A stretch of DNA of 64,000 bases from Amia ocellicauda (Eukaryota > Chordata > Actinopteri > Amiiformes > Amiidae). Below, piece by piece: positions 34,003-46,300 of the stretch. Position 1 is the stretch's first letter, and every line of letters begins with the position of its first letter. Made by a program: the position numbers and the translations under genes. The notes beneath the pieces were generated by a model. That model was not told where the DNA came from. It saw nothing but the letters and a program-made list of their open reading frames with translations, and did not search any database. The stretch is from assembly GCF_036373705.1 (NCBI RefSeq), contig NC_089858.1, positions 17,844,249 through 17,908,248 on the forward strand. The letters are read 5' to 3'.

Positions 34003-37000
34003 TTACTCTCTGGTTTCACTGTGCCTGTTTTAGGAGTCCTGGGTTGAGGACAAGTATCCACTTAGCTTGTAAAAAGGGGTGAAGAGCCAATTATGAGGTC
34101 TAGGCCAGTGGTTCGATAGGCTAGCATGTACACCTGAGATGGTTTTCTTCAGCTGATAGGAAGTCAGTAGTGTCTGTGTACCTGCGTAGCTTTAAAAGTC
34201 AGCTGGGTGGTGGTGGGTGTGTTTCTGATATATTTTGAGCCTATATGTACTGAAGCCTAGTTTCCTTCACCCTTTCTTTCAGAATAACTAACTGTTTAAA
34301 GCTGCAAAACTCACAAGGGACAATGAGCATCAGAAATGAAAGAATTATTTTTCTTGTTATTTATAATTTTTTTTTTTTTTTTTTTTAGGTAAGATATAGT
34401 TTTGGAAGATTAGATAGAGAGTGTATTTGTATTGTATTGTATGTTTGCACTTGAAAACAAAGCTTACAGAGTCTTCCTGCCCTTCCCTTTACCTCTGTCC
34501 CGGCCGAGTGCAGCTGCAGGGAGGAGTCCTCGGGATCCGTCTCCAAGCCCCGTTTCTTGGAGCAGCTGGAGAATTACCTGCGGAGAGAGCTACAGACCCT
34601 GGACCCCAGCCAGCCTGACGCACAGGAGTGCAGACTGCAGGTCAGCACTCACAACCACATCCACACCCATAACAGCGGCCTCCATCCACCCTCTAACAGC
34701 TCTGCAGGAATGTCCATGCTTTCGTTCACACAACCCTGGCCCTACCCCCAAACCCTGGTTCTGGAGCACCATGGCATTGGGCAGGGTCTGCAGACAATAC
34801 AACAGGGTAAAGACAGGGAGTCGCTGGTGGGTCAGTGACTTTTGCTGCTAGCCTAATTTTCGTTGTCTTGCAGGCTTACCAGGAAGTGTTTGGCTATTTC
34901 ATTGAGGACTTTAAAACCTACAAGCCATTACTCGCAGCCATCAAGAACGAGTATGAAGTCACGCTAGGTGAGCAGTTATTATGCTGAGTTTCAAGGAATA
35001 ATAAGGATGGCAAGTAGTTGTGGAAAAAAATCTGCTGTCAACAAATGATGAAGTAAAAAGTGCTAAAATAGAGTGACAATGAGGAATGGCCGGCTGGCAC
35101 CACCATCCATATTTCATTTCCCCAACCCAGCTCACCTGAGGGGTCAGATCCGCAGCCTGGAGCCGCTGCGGGCGATGCTGGCGACGGTGTCGGAGCAGTG
35201 TGAGCAGAGGGTACTGGCCCTGGGAAAGGAGGAGCGGGCTGAGGTCAGGGCCCTTAAGCAGGAGAGGAGCCGCCTGCTCTGGGTTATCGAGGAGATGAGG
35301 GAGAGCCAGACCGGCCTGCAGGCCCAGGTACATCCCTCCTGTTTCTCCGGGGGAGAGTAATTACTGTGGACAACAATCTACCCAGGGTTCACACCCAAAA
35401 ACACACAAAGAGCAGAAAAGCAAAGAGCATCATGCCGAGGGACAAACGCAGCTGGGGAAGGGAGGGGGGGGGGCACAGAAACGATTGGATTTCTCACTTG
35501 CCCAGAAAATCCATTTCATGCTATCGCACGCTCCACTCTGAGTTACAGCAAATTGGCAACTTAGAATAACCTTTTCAAGTAGCCCTCGCTCCACTGTGCG
35601 GTTGAGTGTTTGACATCATGTAGCTGTAGACATACTGGGGTATATTGTAGAGAGATATGCATGTATAATGGTTGAATAAACGATCTTAAGATGAAGAAAT
35701 GGAATGGATTCAGCATAGCGATGCCTAAGAGTAAACGTGTTTTTGCTGTTGCTCTTGCTGTTGCTTTTCATGGTTCATCTGAGTGTTTCAGCCTTGAGGC
35801 AGAGAGAGCCTGTACCCTGGGACTCTGGGGCCGGCTCACTTATTTAGAATATTTATGATGGAAATTCTGCAGAGGTGCCTCAGCTGTTTGTCTGAGGGGC
35901 TCCCGGTGGAGGTTACATAAGCAAAGCCTCACTTTTTAAGGAGGCGTTGGATATGTTTGGTCTGCCTTTGATGGTGGGGACTAAACAGGACAAGAGAGAA
36001 CAATTGGATACAATGCAGACACACTTGTTTCCAAAACGAACATCCCTACCAACAATGAGAATCCGAAAGAGCCAATCACAGCAGCTATGGCCAACTCTCA
36101 CAATGCTGCAGGAGCTCGTGTGATTTGTTTAGCATTCTGATGCTTTATGTGTTTCCTTCTGTTCAACTACAGCAGTTTGTGATTGCAACGTCATGATGCA
36201 CGCATAAATGTGTTTCTTAGGGTACTGAATTCTGGCACACGCAGCCCCTGTCCTCCAGATGTGTCAGTGGATGTGTTCAAGCCTATTTCTGTCTCTTGGT
36301 CTGTGCTGGTGTGGTCCAGTGCCTCTCTCTCTTTGCAGTTGTGCTCCAGCCCGTCTTCATCACTCTCCCCCCTCTCTTTCTCCTTCTCCCCTCTCCCCCA
36401 CCATCTGTGTGTGCAGGTGTCTCGGCTGCAGGAGGAGCTGGCTGCGCAATACCTCCTCTATAGGGAGGAGCGTGATGCCCGTAAACTGCTTGTGGCTGAC
36501 ATCAGTAACATGAGATGCCTGCAGGAGGACCAGAAGAGCCCCAAGCAGGAAGGTACGGTGTGTAGGACCCCAAAATGGGTTGGTTTCTGCTTCCCCCTGC
36601 ACCCTCTCGCCCCAAACCAACCTTCATTTTCCCTGAAGTCCCTGAATTTTGAAGAAATTGCACTGTACTGCCCTATATTGAATTGAATTGAATTATTTGG
36701 GGATTTTTCCCACTGTAATCCCCCGTTCTATGCTTTGCCGGGGTGTGCTTGGGAATAATGGCAGGAGGGGCACTCCTCCAGAAATAGAGGCGTCCTGTAT
36801 GGCAGTGCAGTGTGTGTACTACATGTTTTCTGTGTGCGGTGCAGTGGAGGCGGAGGAGGACGTGGTGCGGCTGCGGCTGGCTCTGCGCGTGGCGCGTGAG
36901 GACCTGACCCGGCTGCAGGTGGAGCTGAACCGCGTGCAGGCTGAGTACGGGGATGTGGTACCGCGCCGGGACTGGGAGCAACTGGACTCCACACATAGGG

Positions 37001-40000
37001 ACGCCATGAACAAGGTAAAACACACAGCAGCCTCACTGCATCTTCACTCTTTTTGGGTGGGGTATTCCTGTATGTGTTTGTTTATTAACGTGTTTTGCTC
37101 AGCTGCTAACTGGGGTGACTGCTCTGTCACTGCAGCCTATATGTTATAGCCCAGAGAAATTAGCTTTGTAAATGTGTTACAACTAATCTAATAGTTCTCA
37201 TAGAGGAACCCAGCAGAAGAAAAAATAAGCCTATTTTCGTTCTTTCTACAAAGCGATTTATTTTTACGTATATATATTTATAGGCATTTATTTTTTCATA
37301 AATGCAATCTACTTTGGGTAATAAACTGTTTTGTGGTTTGTGATGTGGTTTATTCAGCATGACACTGCAGAAAGCTGCCTGTATCTTTCTGTGGGTTCCT
37401 GGTGGAATCAACACAGTTGCGTAACAGGATTCTTTCAGGAGATGTTGTGTGGTATGGTACACATTTGGGCAGTAGTAATTTGCATGAATAAACAAACAAA
37501 CAAACAAACTCTGAAGAGATTCCTCTCGGGACTCAGAGAGTTCATACACCTCTGCAGTTATAAACCAGCTGCTGACTGGGCCACATGGCAGGAAACAGGA
37601 AATGGCTGCTGCTGCTGCTGCCATCACGAGGACTGTCTGACTGAGTGTCCAGCATCTGAGTCATGATGCCTTGTCCTCTCCCCCCCAGCTGGAGGTGCTG
37701 CAGAAAGACTATGCCCAGGTGAAGCTGGAGCTGGACGCCCTGCTGGGGGTGCACAGGCCGCTTGCGCAGGAAAGGGACAGCCTGCAGGCCGAGTTACAGC
37801 GCTTCAGATCTGTGTCCACACCCCGGCCGCGCTGGGACAGGTGTCAAGGTACTGCCCTCGCCCCCCCATCTACTGTGTGCTCCAGTGTGTTTCACTGAAC
37901 CACAGGACACACCTCTGTCGGCATGTGTGTGCTTCTGTGTTCCCCGTGTCACTGTGCGCTCCTTTGTAGCTCTCAGGAATAGTGCTGACGTCACTCCGTG
38001 TTTGTTAGCTCCAGTGTGTCTTACTCTCGTCACTGTGTGCGTCTCAGTGTGTCAGTGTGCAGGTCTCTTGCTGTCAGTGTGTCCGGGGCATTTCTCTGCG
38101 TCAGCGTGCCTTCCATCTTCAATGCTCTCGCAGTCTTGAGTTTCTCTGACTCTCTTTCCTGATCTCGCCTTCTTTTTGTGTTTGGATAAAATATTAAAAA
38201 GCAAGACCATACAGGCATATAAATTAAAAAAAATAAAATCGTCAAATGTGTTTAATAATTTAATTTTGCCCCCTTCACCTGCTAAGTGAAGCCAGTAGTT
38301 AGCATAAGTGCCAGTACTAGTGACAGCGGAGTTTGCTTTGTTTTTCCAGATGTGATCTCTGGGGGCAGTGAGCGCTGGGCTCAGCTGTCCCAGGGGCAGT
38401 CAAGTGACCAGCTGGTGGGCATTCTTCTGGAGGAGCTGACGGGAGGGGTGTCCAGAGAGAAGGATATCTTTGATGGGCTGGTACACAGAGAACGAGCTTG
38501 TATACTCCTAAAACTGCAGCACTCTGAGAGTCATTATCCTGCTGGTTCAATAAGTCCCTTGGCAGGCCTGTACTGAGACGTATCCTAACTTCAGTAAAAC
38601 AATTACAACATAATGAAGAGTTTTTATTTGAAAAAATAAAATTTAAAATATTATAAAATATTCCTGCTGTGAAGTAAGCCTCCATTTTCTAAGGCACTGT
38701 ACTGTAATTGTAAACCCTGTGGTTCAGCACCTCAGATTTAGCAAGCTTCACACCTGATCAAAAAATAAAGAGATGAACTCCCTCTCTCTTTGCCTAGAGG
38801 GAATTTAAATCCACTTAAGAGACATAGCCTAAATATCCGAAGTATGTTCAATATGTAGGTTGAATTGCTCAGAAAAAAAACAACAACAAACGAATTTGGC
38901 ATACTTGCAATTTCCAAAGCAGAACAAAAGAAAGTAAATAAAGGATTTACTTTATGTGTAAACGATACTTTGGCTGCCACCCTGTGCTGCCTTCAAGCAC
39001 AAGGTTTGTATTTTCCTTTGATGCTTGCAGTAAACTACAGCATTCACACCATATATCACCATCTGCTTTGTGAACCCAAAAGCTGACTGGCCCAGCCCCA
39101 TCCCCCCTGGAGAGACTGAGCACCCCCTTGTGTCTGCCCAGGGTACAGGAGAGCATGTCCCGGTGTACCTGCGCTACGATGGACAGATCAGAAACCTCAG
39201 GCTGAAGAAGGCAGATATAGTGAACACCATCAAGGAGGTCTGGAAGGAGAAAACCACAGAGGATGAGCAGGTAACTACAGGGGGATGCAGGGACCCTCCC
39301 CATTCCACCTCGTTCCAGTGCTCCGTGTTTATCTACACCTCTTTGTCTGTATTTGTTTAAATTGAAGCACATCAGCATATTAGTAGTCCTGACTTGACAC
39401 CCCTTTTCTTTTCTTTTGACCACAGAGAGAGGATAGGAGCAGCCTGGCTGAGTTTCTGCGTGGCTTCCTGGAGAAGCAGTATGGGGAGCGGGCGGCACAG
39501 TGGGCCTACAGCTTGGTGGAGGGGTGCAGGCAGCACCGCGACGATGACTTCATCAGCCTCTTCCTCAGTATCCTCACAGGAAAGGTGCGCCACTAACACC
39601 AGGTCACCACTGGACTGGCTGTCTGTACACCAGTCTGAGGGGTCAAAGGCTTCTAGGTGGGTCAAGGGTAACAGATGGATAGCAGTGGTGAACACGCTCC
39701 ATCCCAACATGATCAAAAGCATGCAATATAAATGGCTTCTTTATAGAAGGTGAATTTGGGAAAAGACTCTTAGGCGACAGAACATATTGAAACATCCCCC
39801 CCACCCGCTCACTGCAGTATCCAAACCTCCTCTCTGAATGTAGGCTATGGGATTCCTGCATCTGTTTAATAGCAAGTGATTGATTAAGAACATTTGCCAT
39901 TGGTTTAACCTGTCATGGAATAGTCTGCTGGCAAACAGTGTTGACCCATACTGCAGGTAGAGATCTGTACTATTACAAGAGGGAGGAGGGGCCAAAACAC

Positions 40001-42219
40001 AACATGAAAAACTAATTTTGGATATAAACATAAATTAATTCCATTGGCACCAGGGCAGCAATGAATCCAGGAGAGATGTTGCGGAGACCTGAGCTGTGTG
40101 TGTGTGTGTGTGTGTGTGTCAGGTGGATGAGAGCGTGTATCACGGGCAGATTCGCCTGCTGTCGCACCTGCTGAAGGAGCTGATCCACAGCGACGCCACA
40201 GAGAGCGGCTGCCTGACCCCACCGGAGCTCAGGTGAGAGGGAGATGCCGATTATTAACTGGACTGTATATACAGGGGAAGAAATATTTTTTTATACAGAC
40301 TGAAATAAGCTCGTCTTGGGGTGGTGGGTGGGCATGCTTTCACACAACTGATGATGACAGAGTTCTACCAGTTGCTCTTGAAAAGGAATTGGTACGTTAA
40401 CCTATTTTGGTAAATACTAACGCTATGGTCTGTTTTTGCAGCGAGGCCCTGAGGCGAGCGTTCCCTCTCAAGACGGAGGGGCAGATTGAGGAGCTGGTGC
40501 AGGCTGCTCAGGCCCAGCTGGAGGCCACGGGGGGCAGCATTGCCTATCAGGCCTTATTCAACGAGGTACCTCATTCCACTCACCTTTCTTGCCTGCGATT
40601 CATCTCACCCTGTACACCAGCAGCTGGGAACCTGGGCTTTTTTATTTTATTTTGTATATTACATTTATTAAATCCATTGCAAACATTTGTGCCAAATAGT
40701 TTTGATATGTATTGATTCTAAGATACAGATATTACATGTATAGTAACAATTGCATTAGACCATAAAGGAGCCACCAACATTTACAGTAGTACAAATAAGC
40801 TAGTATACCTAAATCTACTGGGAGAACACATGAGCACAGTATAGCGTCAGAGAGGAGAGGAAGGATAGGAAACATGAACTTTTGTCTGATTGTATGTATA
40901 ATTCTCATTCATTAGATTATCATACTGTTAGATTCCATCTTATCACCATTTCTTCTCCCATATGCAACCCTTTTGGGTGGTACCCTAATGATGAGGAACC
41001 TTCTTCATGATCATATAGAACCACCAATCTGTACAGTCACTCCTGCTCCATTGTTCCTATCTCTTAGACCAGTTTACACCTCAAGTCAAGGAGCAAGGGT
41101 TAGATTGGCCTTATTTGCATTTCACTGTCTGAATTAAATGCATTTATCATTTTTGTAGCCTTAATCATTCAACTGTATGCACTGTTCATGATAGTTAATC
41201 TTCATGAATTGTTCACTCAAAAGTAGTTCCTTGCTCATGTAAATTACTCTAGTGGCCAGTAAATACACAGCCAACCACTTATATCATTGTAACAAATAGC
41301 CCCAGACAAAAGAGGTTCATACCCATCTCTTTAGAATGATGATCATTCATGTTCTATTTCTGCTAGTACCAGAACATTCCCAACTTAAAAGTAACAAGGT
41401 TTTAACTTATTTTCATATACCTTTTTATACAACATAATATCTTAAATGTGTAGAAAATGTAACTCCATTTTCCTTAGTAGGGTCAGTCCACAGCAAATGA
41501 AAAGGGCAGTTTTTAATCGAAGGCCTCCTTTGGCATAAATGGAAAGGGCAAAGGTCCTTGCTTCACTGCTATTGTTCTCTGGGGTTCTGTGAAAATTTCT
41601 CCAACAACACAGACAACCCAAGAGTTTTGGACATTTCCTCCACAGGATGGAGAAGGAAAACCTGGGGCCTTCATTAAGCTGGTGAGAAACCAGGCCAACG
41701 CCGAGAAGCGCAAATACCTCACGGAGCTGAGGACCCAACTGTGCGACAAAGAGTGAGTACTGGTCCGTTGCATCTTTCCACTCAGAATCATGTGACCTGG
41801 GCCAAGGTCAGTTCAGGTGTTCAATTGCACGCATGTATACCGTGGGGAGGTAGTCAAACTGAAGACCTTCCAGAAGCCAGATATTCAGACTCAGTACTTC
41901 TATATATTTAAAAATAAATAAAAATTAAAACATTCTGACATTTCATATATTCATGTATATAGCAGTGGATTGGATTTCAAAAGTATCCCTTGAAATGGTA
42001 TCTGTAAACAGCAAGGTCGAAGTGGCAGAACTACGGACAGCCATTCAGAGTATCGACCCCTCGATCGACCCCCAGACGCTGGACGGCTACCTGTCCTTGG
42101 CCTTCAAGACACCGACCGCTCAACTGGAGCAGACGCCCCCCCTGGACACAGACTCAGTCGTGCAGCGCCTGCTGGCTGCCGATGTGCGGAGGGTAGGACC
42201 CCCACAAGCACAGCCCTGA
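33534..42219 (+). CDS. TSNAXIP1: Translin-associated factor X-interacting protein 1 (15 coding exons)
   Basis: Exons: 33534-33635, 33843-33949, 34514-34640, 34874-34967, 35131-35327, 36417-36552, 36845-37014, 37689-37848, 38350-38480, 39142-39270, 39426-39584, 40123-40232, 40442-40565, 41646-41752, 42012-42219. The joined frame is open throughout: 686 codons plus stop, human about 658. Landmarks shared with TSNAXIP1 include GHLSTWPAHITSHT in exon 2, RFLEQLENYLRRELQTLDP in exon 3, FIEDFKTYKPLL in exon 4, GDVVPRRDWE in exon 7, STPRPRWDRCQ in exon 8, DQLVGILLEEL in exon 9 and the C terminus ADVRRVGPPQAQP. Residues about 145-330 are Leu/Glu/Arg-rich coiled coil. The family partner is TSNAX, with testis and ciliated-cell links known in mammals. 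Exon 3 has tandem acceptors. The exon 12 acceptor follows a (TG)12 tract. Confidence 0.94.
33965..34000. repeat. (CT)18 microsatellite in TSNAXIP1 intron 2
   Basis: An uninterrupted CT run begins 16 bases downstream of the exon 2 donor (GG|GTCTGT). The donor is a weak match to consensus. Confidence 0.9.
40095..40118. repeat. (TG)12 microsatellite forming the exon 12 acceptor tract
   Basis: Twelve TG units are followed directly by TCAG and TSNAXIP1 exon 12, so the repeat occupies the place of the polypyrimidine tract. Confidence 0.9.
40566..41645 (+). other. TSNAXIP1 intron 13
   Basis: About 1.1 kb of AT-rich intron between exons 13 and 14, with no repeat or exon recognised. Confidence 0.7.
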
Positions 42220-42300
42220 GTCCCCTTAGCCCTGCACAGGGAGTATCACATTCGCTCCATGGATTAATAATATGGGAGGGAAAAGTAATAATTTGCTCTG

Positions 42301-42306
42301 AATAAA
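42301..42306 (+). terminator. TSNAXIP1 polyadenylation signal AATAAA
   Basis: The canonical hexamer lies about 82 bases after the stop codon; a second AATAAA is near 42396. Either would end TSNAXIP1 before the convergent CENPT 3' end. Confidence 0.65.
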
Positions 42307-43380
42307 ATTATTGTTTTGCATTTCATCCCTGTGGGAAGGATTGAACAGGCTGTCTGAGAAACATTGTGAAGGAATGATGACAACAGTGATGATAATAAAT
42401 AAACAATAGCAAAGGGTGGTCTTTGTCACATACAAGCACAGCTCTTGACACACCGATTCAGAAGGCTCAGGTATTCAAGGCAGTTAATCATTCAATGCGT
42501 AGCTTAGGAAAATACGCCAAGCAGGCCCGGGCGAGAGGGCTGGAGGTTCAGACGGCTCCGTATTTTGCTGTCTGATTGCCTGCTGCACACTGTGCCAGTG
42601 CCCTTGCTGCAGTCAGTGGGTGGGCAGTGTGAGTCAAAGCACTCCTTGTTGTGCTGCCACCCGTTCCCCAGTCAAGGTGCCAATCCTACTGGCATCACAA
42701 CCCACTCCTGACACTGTCTCTGCTGGGAGTACACACACTTGAGGTCTTTGTAAAAGGATAGGAAGGCCAAAAATTTTATAAAATTCAGTGTTACATCCTT
42801 CCACCTAAAATTTAATTTCCTTGAAAACTAACACAGCTTTGCACGTGTCAGCTAACAGACCAGAGTGGGGAGTCTCAGGCTCCACATAATACACTTCAGT
42901 GTCTGAGTGAATGGCCATCAGGAGTCTCAAGACTACACTTTGTACATTTAAAATGATCTTCACATCCTTCAGTTGGTTTAAGGAAAAAAACACTTTATTC
43001 TGACTTGAAATATATAATCAAAATAAAATAAAATAAAACTTGAAATTATCTCCCTCCCCCAACACAAGCAAAGGACAAACATTGATAAAAGACGTTTACA
43101 TTAAAGAATATATACATTCAGAAAGTTATTAAAAATAGAAAAGATACTGGGGGCAATTCTGTTTTACGTGAAACTCTGTTTTTGCACTTGATAGATTACA
43201 AGATTTCAAGTCCTATAAGTAGACGACTGCTTTCATATTTGATGTCTTGTTGGCGACAATAGCGCCTTGAGCATGATCAGTGTGGTCTTGCTGGACAGTG
43301 AAAAGAAACCCATGTTGGCACTAATATCACAGTTTATATAATTTTGTTTGTATTAAATAAAACAAATCACTAACAAACTT
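42307..43380. other. Intergenic gap between convergent TSNAXIP1 and CENPT 3' ends
   Basis: The right part (about 42980-43380) is probably CENPT 3' UTR, judging from the minus-strand hexamer at 42994-42999. No gene is seen in the rest. Confidence 0.6.
42994..42999 (-). terminator. CENPT polyadenylation signal
   Basis: TTTATT on the plus strand is AATAAA on the CENPT strand, about 380 bases after the stop codon. No nearer hexamer was seen. Confidence 0.55.
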
Positions 43381-46300
43381 TTACATCTTGGGAATAACCT
43401 TATTCCCGCTGGTAGCCACTGGGATCAGCAGCTGCCGGTACTGCAGAGGAAGGTAGCGCTCAATCAGCACGTTGAGGGGTGTGCGCTCCGTCACAAAGCC
43501 CTGCCTGCAACAGGGAACACAGGGGGGGATGAACACCGGTGCCACAGGGCAGCCATGCTGAGCTGAACCCACTCTCTTCCTGTAACCTACAATTGATTCA
43601 TATATATGACAGCACCCATGTGTACAGGAGAGGAGACTGCAGACGTGTCCCCCGTCCCTCTCTTCTGAATAGCTCGTGCATTACAGTGAACTCACCTCCT
43701 CAGAAGCAGCTCCACGTCCTCCTTTTCAATGGTCTTTCTCTTGGCGTGTTTTGCGTATGCTTCCAAGTCATCTGAGAGGCGATCGAAATACTTATCCAAA
43801 CTGCAAGACACCAAATATACCCCCCACACATACATTCTTAGTCTTATTATACATCATGAACAATCTCTACATATTGGAAATATCTTGGCTTGCTCTCATG
43901 CTTCACCACCCACAGAGAGCCAAGCTTTTAATATTACTTTGAGTGACTTTTTACTTCTGCAGAAAAACATTGATATTGACTCTTTCCAGCATGAAGTATG
44001 CCGACGGCTCTTACACAAAGTGGATTAGGGATGGATTTCTTTTCATTTGTAAAGCAAATAGACATTTAATTAATGCACCACATGCTGTTCTCCACACCGC
44101 ACAGCTTAATTTGAATATTGATAAGAATAAAGTTACAGTAGTCTAAACCTCTAATTTACTCAACTAATTTACTCAAATCAACTAACAAATTACAATCAGA
44201 AACTTTATTCTGAACTGCATGGTGATGACAGATCTGACACTATACACCATTTTACTACATCACTAGATTACCTAGACCATGTTGGCCTAAGAACAGCCTA
44301 TACCCCAAGCTTAGTCCACAACTCATCGTCAAGTTAGGCTCATACAAATCTACATGCGATTCAGTTAGCTCAGTTGAAATGCAACCCTAGCCTTAATGAA
44401 AGCATAAGTTTGCTGGGAACTCTAACCCCAGCCTTAGCCCAGACCAAAATATGACCCCAATTTCTTCACTTAACACAATTTCAATGTTAAATTAAACTAA
44501 ATTACTCAAAATAAGGCTCTGTAAACAACCAAAATGTAACCGTCAAACCATTCCTATCCACATCGATGTCCCAAATTAAAATTTACCATTTTCAGTTTTT
44601 CTAATTCTTAACTTTTTTTTTTTTTCTTAAATCTTCAGTTAATACAGGTATCACAATTAACTAACTACATCGAATTCTGATTCTTTATTCTGAACTGTGA
44701 AAGAAAGAAATCCAATTTGTGAGGAATCCACACGACAGCTGTGAATCAATATTGGAATTGTTTTACTACTATGACGGATACTTCTGCGAAGATGTAAAGC
44801 GGTTTCCACGGTAACTCTGGTCCCCGGCACAGAAAGTCTAAAACCATACCGTTTCTTGACTGCAAAACAAAAAACAAACAAACAAAAAAAAAACCTGGAG
44901 GGCCACGCCACAATCTGAAAAAAATATGAAGAGGAGTAGCAACCACTCTAGTTTGAGCAGAATGTCCTTACGTCTCCTTCAGGACAGGGTAGATGTCCCG
45001 GGACACCTTGGTCTTGGCGAAGTGCGTGAAGACTGACATGATGTAGCTCTTGGGGAGACCAGGCTCCTTCTTGGCTGAGGCGGCTCGGGGTTTCCTCGGG
45101 GGCTTCGTGGTTGCAGCAGTCAGAGCCAACTTCCTGCAATAGCAGGCCACAATTTACAGGAGGCAGTAGAATTCAGTTTTTACACATTACTTTTCTTACT
45201 CCAATCAGCATACAGGCATTATCACACCACAGTTTGACATTAGATGCGTCAGCAAAAACCGCCCCCCCCCACCCCAACAATTCCAAATGGGACCGCTCCC
45301 TTAACATGACACCAGTGCTTATAACCAGGGATAATCTTCAAGCGAAAAGTCGGGATGGTACATTTTCGGGGGGGGGGGCGGCGGGGCGTTGCCAGTCACT
45401 TGCCTTGTAGGTTTGTTTTTCAGAAAGGTCGGTGTGGGTAGGGCACCAGGAGTCTCCGGCATCTTTTTGGCCCGCAGAAAAGCCGGAGTCTTCATGGACA
45501 GTTCTGCTTACAGAGAAAAGAAGAAAAGAAGAATGTGTGTGTGTGTGGGGGGGGGGGGGGGGGGTAAAGAACTAAATGTATTAAAACAAGGGTGAGCAAA
45601 CACACTCCCCTTGCCCTTAGTTCTTAACACTTACCCTCACTCTGAGATCCATCCTCCTCTTCGTCGCTGGAGGACAGCTGTTCTTCTTCATCCTGGCCTG
45701 AAAGCCCCAGCTCCACTGCCGTGGTGGAGTGAGGGATGGGTGTCCCTGGGGGCGCAGAGGCCTCCAGCTTGGGAACGGGAGCAGAGTTTTCCTTGTCCCA
45801 CTCCTCTCCTGCGTGGAGGTCACTCTCACTCTCACTCTCACCCATCACCCCTGATCCTCCTCCCTGCTCTGAGTCGGCTCCAGAAAGAGTCCTCCTGGAG
45901 CGGTTTGGCTGTGGCGAGGAACTAGGTGGCCCCTCGTCCAGTGAGGCTCCTCTAGGAGAGCCAAGAGGGGTGGGCGAGTTTCTGGTGGTTTCATCAGCCA
46001 GCTCTCCGTCCACTATCACACTGCCGTCCCCTTTCCCCCCTTGCAGCGAGTCAGGGCTCTTCAGCTTCAGTCCACCTTGCGAGCGGGTGGCTCTGCGTGC
46101 GATGTGCTCAGCCTGCTGCTGCTCCTCCTCCTCTTCCTCAGCTTCTCCTGCCACCTCCATCTCCTGTGGCATTTCATCCAAGTCTCCTTCATTGACAACA
46201 ATACCAGAACCCTCTTTCTCCTGATCTGTCAAGCCTCTGCTCTCTCCCTCCACCTCGCCCATCCTTCTCTGGGACTCTGCTGCCACCTCTTCTCCCTCCT

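Noticed and set aside
34432-34851. A 139-aa open frame overlapping TSNAXIP1 exon 3
   Set aside because: It runs through the exon in a different frame and into the intron; the LENYLRREL frame with splice sites is the real one.
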